A stretch of 32,881 nucleotides of DNA from positions 157,074 to 189,954 of the forward strand of contig JNVV01000071.1 of the NCBI GenBank assembly GCA_000733355.1. The letters are read 5' to 3'. Position numbers and translations under genes: made by a program. The stretch is from Falciphora oryzae (lineage: Eukaryota; Ascomycota; Sordariomycetes; Magnaporthales; Magnaporthaceae). Below, in pieces: positions 28,226 through 32,881 of the stretch (position 1 is its first letter; each line of letters begins with the position of its first letter). Under the pieces are notes generated by a model, which was given only the letters and a program-made list of their open reading frames with translations, did no database searches and had not been told where the DNA came from.

Positions 28226-30999
28226 TGTCCTAACGGGCTAATCTCTCTAAATCCCGGCGCTATCCTTTACCAAAGCATATAATACGACAACTTTTTAGTC
28301 CTGCGTTTGCAACCGCCTAACCAATTGGTATATTGCTCGGCCTGGTTCATCGGCCCTAGCCGTTTCGTCCTTTATTAATTCGATAATAACAAAGCGAAAA
28401 AGCAGTTGGTTATAAACAACGCTCCCAACTCCAAACTCCTTTGCCAGCAATTTTTCTTCTGCCCGGGGCTAAACCGTCGCGAACCTTTCTGGGTTACCCT
28501 TTAGGCCAAGCTTTGCCTGCCACTTTCGTCTTTTGTTGCGAATAAAGGCTGCGATAGGGATCTACATAGCCATTTGCAGCCCAAGCCGTAAAAACTAGTT
28601 ACTTTCGGCGACCTCCGAACGTGCCCGTTTCAAACGAGGCTTTAACGGCATTTGTTCTTCGTCTTTCCCTTCCATAGGGGCATCGATTCGGGTAAAATAG
28701 TTCAAAAAGTCGACGCTATAACTATTCCCTTTCAAGCGGGCGCGTTGCCTTTTCCTTAGGTCGCGAACCCGAATCGGAATCTTTTTTGCAACTTGCACAT
28801 ATTGCTTTATAACATCTGGACAGTTCTTTTGAATCGTTAGTGTAGCTATTTATTAGGTCAATTTATCTAACAAATGCGGCAGCAAATTTAATTTAACTGC
28901 TAAAAACGGAACGACGTCCTCGTATATAATCTCTCCCCCCATGTAATCTGGCCTTTTGGACAAACCATCGGCGGGGTTGGTTTTGCCTGCTTTATGTTCG
29001 ATGTTAAAGTCAAATTGCGACAACCTGTACACCCAGCGTGCCAGCCTCCCGCGGAGGTCTTTTGCGGGTGCTTAGATCACTCCCTTTAGGGCTTAGTGGT
29101 CCGTTAGTACTGTAAACATTTTAAAAGCTCCTTCCAAATACTATCGCCAATGCTCCAGCGATTCGATAATCGCCAGCAGCTCCTGCTGGCCCGTAGCCCA
29201 TTTCTGCTCCGCGTCGGTTAGTTTGCGGGAATAAAAAACCATAGGGTGCCATTTGCCATTTGTTAGTTGCGATAAAATGCCAGAAATGGCTTTCGTGGAA
29301 GCGTTTATTTCCACTCGTGCTTCCTTAATCGGGTCCCAATGTTTTAAAATGGTGGCGTTCTCAAAAGCTTCCTTTAATCCTTCGAATGCCTTAGCTGCCG
29401 ACGGCGGCCAGTCAAACATCCCCTTCTTTTTACCGTTTTAGCTGCCCTTAAACAGCTCGGTTATAAGTGCGACCACGCGCGAATAGCCAAAAATAAACTT
29501 GCGGTAAAAGTTAGCGAAGCCCAGGAACACTTGGATGTTTTTGTAGGACTCGGGTGGTTGCCACTCCTAAATAGCCTTTATGCGATCAGGGTCTATAAAA
29601 ATGCCTTCCCTAAAAACCCGGAAGCCCAAAAACTCGACGTGGTCCTGGAAAAACTCGCATTTGGACTGCTTTGCGTATAGCTCGTGCAGCCGGAGTCGTT
29701 CCAGGATCTGCTTCACATGCATCTCGTGCTTTTCCTCGGTTTGGGAAAACACGATAATATCGTCGAAATACACCACGCAAATATGGTCTATTAGCCCTGC
29801 CAGCGCTCGATGCATGTAAGCTTGGAACGTTAACGGGGCGTTGGTTAATCCGAAAGGCATAATAATGTATTCGAACAGCCCGTACTTGGTGCGGAAAGCT
29901 GTTTTCCACTAATTTTGCTTTTTAATCCGGATGCGATGGTATGCGTCCCTCAAATCCAATTTGGAAAACCACCTCGCTCCTGCCAGCCTATCCATCAAAT
30001 CAAAAATAAGCGGCAAGGGATATCGGTTTTTGCGAATAATTCGGTTAAAGGCGCGGTAATCGACGCATAAACGCAACGTGCCGTCCTTTTTAAAGACGAA
30101 CAGCACGGGGGATCCTGCGTCGGCCTCGGAAGGGTTAACCCTTCCTAAAGCCAAATTCTTTTAAAGGTATTCCTTTAACGCTGCTGCTTGTTTTTCCGGA
30201 GTTGGGTACAGGGCGCCCACTAAGGGTTTGGTCCCTTCTTCCAATTCGATAACGTATTCCGCTCCTTCCAACAATGGAAATGCTTTAGCCCGTCGGCTTA
30301 AAAACACGTCGGCATAAGCTTGGAAGCGCGGGTCAAAGGGTTCGGCCAGCTCTTCTTCGTCCTCATCATCAAATAAAGGGACCGTAAGCTCGTATGCACT
30401 AAACTAGTAATGCGTTACCGTAACATGCCCGATAACGGCCCTCGTTAGCTGCACTTGGTATGCTGGTAAGCCCGAAGCAACGGCGGCCGCCCAATCACTT
30501 AGGTTAAGGACGCGTATCGTCCCAAACTTCCAGGACTAATCGGCGTTAAAAAGGTTAATGCCTTTTTGGGCCATCGTAAAATGCCTAATAAAAATATCTA
30601 GTGCGTCCGCACTCCTGCGGATAGCGTAAAATAGCGCGGTGATAGTTCGCTTTTAGCCCTTCCGATTTTAGGCTTTCAAAGTAATGTAATGGGCCCTATA
30701 ACATTTAATGGGTGCGCTTTGGACTCCGATAAGCTCGGGGATCGGCTCGGAGGCCGCGGGAAGTTTAAACTTCCTAATAAACCTATAGCTCACTATATTC
30801 GCTACGGCGCTTATGTCCAGGTCTATTAGCACCTTAACTTATCGTTCTATCGTTTGGACGTTTATACCCGTCCTAAAGGAACAGCCATAGCCCTTTATGT
30901 TAATAATATCAAAACCGCGAAGGTAGGGGTCGTTTAGCGGCTGTCCTCGTTTCCCGACTCATCGTCATACTTTATTTAGGAATAATAACGGTCGTTTCA

Positions 31000-32615
31000 A
31001 ACTGGGGCATGCTCGTTTTCGCCGCTGCCGTCACTCCCACGGTCGTAATCGAATTCGTCGTTTTCGGGGTACTAGGCGTCGATTACCTTTACCTTTTTAG
31101 GTTTAGCAAAGCAATTAGCGGCCCAGTAACCCGTTTTTCCACAATTGTGGCATGTCCCGGGCTTCGGTCCCGTATGGTCTGCTCGCTTAGCTTTACCGTC
31201 GTAACTCGATAGCTTTTTTGCTTAAAGCGTACTGGACTTAAGGAACCGATGGTCTCCCGACCTCTTCTCATAACGGCGGGAGTCCTGCCGTTTGGAGTCG
31301 AAACGGCGCGAATCATCACGGCCGTTAGGCCGGCGGTCATTTTACCGGTTAAACCGTCCTTTTCGTCCGTCCTTTCCTCGGGAGTGGTATCCCGAAAGGC
31401 GCTAATTCCTATAAAGCTTTTGTAACTGGCGATGCTCGAACGTTCTACCGGAAGGCTTGCCCTTTTTAACAGCCCATTTCCTTTCGGCTGCGTTGGCAAC
31501 GTCCTTGGGGGTGTCCCAATTAGTTTGCGCGTCGGCTACCAGCTCATCCTGTAACCAATTTTGCAAATAGAAGGAAAACTTTTTCGACAGGCGAAATAGC
31601 TGCTAAAAGTCCGTCCACGAAGCTTCAAGTTCAATCTTCTGTACTAATACTTGCCACTTGGTAAAAAACGACACCGGGGATTCTTAATAACCCTAATGTA
31701 GCTGTTTGTAGCTAATCCAGCTATGGTGGATTTAAATGGTCGGGTCGACTCGTCCCTTTTCGAAATAATCGACGAAATCCGTCCATAGCCACTAGTGGGA
31801 CTTAGCTAAGCCGTACAGCCCCTCGGCGTAAGTCCTCCAGTTAGCGGCTATTTCGTAATGTAACGAAAGCATTGCCTAAATTACTTGCACCCAATCGGGG
31901 GCGCCATCGTATAGCGCATTCCCTTCCTTAATGCCTTAAACCCAATTCCTCACCTCCGAAAAGGTAGCGTTAGCCTTAAAAGTATCAACGCTATATTTCA
32001 AGGGTCTATTATAACGCGGTACAAGGGCGTGGTTTCGGGATCTGGATAACAGGATCTCTCGAAAAAGTTCCATCATTTAAGCCGTACTTCCGTCGCGGTA
32101 TTCCCTTATAAGGCGGCGGTCGTCCGGTCCGGGGGACTCGGAGCGTCGAATTGGAGCGCGCGATTAGTCCGACCTTATGCGGTACGTATAATAAAAAAAT
32201 CGTAAATTACGGGAAATGTCCCTGGATCCGTAGCTGGAAAGGCTACGGGATCGGGGTTCGTCGCGCCTTAGAAATCGGGCTCCTCGCATCGTCAACTCCT
32301 TTTATCGGTATCTCTAATACCGTCCTTCCCTATGCTCGGGTTTCGGGGGACCGTATCTTTTGCGCGGGGGCTCCTCTTTGCAACAACCAACGAAGTTACG
32401 TCGGTCCTCGTATACGTGATCGACGTCTTTTTCGGAATCGGGGTCGTCGGTAAAGGCGGAAGCCCGACTAGCGGGTCGGGTTCGCTCTTGCGAGTGGCGG
32501 CTAACGCGATCCAGGAAGTCGCGGAAAGCGCCGCTGCCCCCTTCTTATATAAGGTCTCATAGGTCCTGCTCGAATTGGTTGGACGCGGTTTCGGCGGGCG
32601 GGGGTGCCGGCTCAC
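31000..32615 (-). pseudogene. Gypsy2 gag with CCHC knuckle, degraded
   Basis: The minus strand gives a retrotransposon gag region (for example SYKQLHQGY and SPVSFFTKWQVL, about 31720-31640) with many TAG/TAA stops, then a basic stretch. A zinc knuckle CHNCGKTGYWAANC follows at 31152-31111. The third zinc ligand, normally His, is Tyr. The knuckle is in a different frame from pol, so either the element used frameshifting between gag and pol or an indel separates them. The N-terminal boundary is uncertain; the frame 32615-32292 is Pro/Ser/Thr/Lys-rich and may be the start. Confidence 0.65.
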
Positions 32616-32771
32616 GACGTGCCGTCTGTAAACGCGTTATAAGCCTCATTACCGTCGTCACCGGAGGGCGTAACCCCGTCGGGGCTAGCTCTCCGGGTAT
32701 CGCGTCCGATTAACCGTCTTAGACCATGGTGATCGGCTCGTACTCCCAAAAAGGGTGTAAAAGCTAAAAAA

Positions 32772-32881
32772 TGTCACGGGATAAGCTGAAAGCCTGTACG
32801 AGGTGATCACGATAATACTAAACGGTAATCCGGGGGTAAAAGTCCTATATTGCTATAGGGTAAATACGACAACTTCAGCTT
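32772..32881 (-). repeat. Gypsy2 right LTR (5' LTR), truncated by the window end
   Basis: It starts TGTCACGGGAT and matches 15695-15804 at 104 of 110 positions with only transitions. It marks the 5' LTR of the minus-strand element; its outer end and the target duplication are outside the window. Confidence 0.85.

Larger units (their letters stand above)
26085..30950 (-). pseudogene. Gypsy2 pol: protease, RT, RNase H, integrase and chromodomain, with stops
   Basis: On the minus strand, a protease-like VLIDLDISAV lies near 30835. Reverse transcriptase (30154-29567) contains [18 protein letters not shown] and an intact YFDDIIVFS (about 29775-29752). RNase H (29419-29141) reads VEINAST where Asp is usual in place of Asn, and continues to HKAGKTNPADGLSKRPD (about 28990). 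A linker and a coding minisatellite follow. The integrase has an HHCC finger (HYDDPRAGHFG to CQVC, about 27310-27200) and the core ISLDFI, GIVSDRDS and FHP-x-TDGQIERI. A chromodomain closes it (WEVEDVVDMRE to LVNTYL, 26230-26090) with a TAG inside. RT, RNase H, linker, repeat, integrase core and chromodomain share one frame. Stops are TAA/TAG at positions where Gln or Trp fits. It is not functional as read. Confidence 0.85.
15695..32881 (-). mobile_element. Gypsy2: minus-strand Ty3/gypsy chromovirus, host of nested insertions, right end outside window
   Basis: The left end is a 277-bp LTR, followed inward by a polypurine tract read on the minus strand. The gene order on the minus strand is gag (about 32600-31000), protease, reverse transcriptase, RNase H, integrase and chromodomain (26085-26240). 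The right LTR starts at 32772 and leaves the window after 110 bp. Over those 110 bp the two LTRs differ at six positions, all transitions, without indels. Without the three nested insertions the element would be about 9 kb. Pol is kept in one frame but has many TAA/TAG stops, so it is inactive. Gag lies in a different frame from pol. Insertion into the pogo-like transposon puts it later than that element. Confidence 0.85.

Overview
The window looks like nuclear DNA of a filamentous ascomycete (Pezizomycotina, probably a Sordariomycete). The grounds are short introns of 49-68 bp with GTANGT/GTRAG donors and CTRAY branch sites, a fungal RNA-dependent RNA polymerase, a HET-domain gene, a fungal STAND N-terminal domain, dispersed 5S rRNA sequence, and Ty3/gypsy chromoviruses carrying damage typical of repeat-induced point mutation (RIP).

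Layout. 1-2279 is non-coding, with purine-rich simple repeats. 2280-6877 (+) is an apparently intact three-exon RdRP gene of about 1487 codons. 6878-9044 holds a decayed LTR remnant of the same family as the large retroelement further right, a 3' fragment of 5S rRNA and a doubtful decayed gene. 9045-9636 (+) is a small secreted SnoaL/NTF2-like protein gene with three exons. 9637-10905 has nothing convincing. 10906-11699 (-) is a frameshifted multi-pass membrane protein gene. 11804-13750 (-) is a HET-domain gene, and 14177-14584 (+), divergent from it, is a stand-alone STAND N-terminal domain.

From 14946 to the right edge everything is nested transposable elements. A pogo/Fot1-like DNA transposon is cut at 15694 by a minus-strand chromovirus, called Gypsy2 here, which runs from 15695 past the window end. 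Gypsy2 was later hit by a complete plus-strand chromovirus, Gypsy1 (16830-24764, 202-bp LTRs, target duplication CCGCT), and by two LTR-like insertions: 115 bp at 25410-25524 (CTCCC) and 286 bp at 27848-28133 (ATAGC). Gypsy2 also carries a decayed plus-strand reading frame, antisense to its pol, between the chromodomain and the 3' LTR.

How it fits together. The left half holds an RNA-silencing polymerase and self/non-self recognition domains. The right half holds elements whose frames are kept but broken by TAA/TAG stops where Gln codons would be expected, with His-to-Tyr and Asp-to-Asn changes at zinc-binding and catalytic positions. Both are readable as genome defence, but no regulatory link between the RdRP and these elements is visible in the sequence. 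The most unusual structures are a set of hairpins in the Gypsy1 leader with a constant 10-nt loop and co-varying stems, an in-frame 15/18-bp coding minisatellite between RNase H and integrase of Gypsy2, and the antisense frame in Gypsy2.
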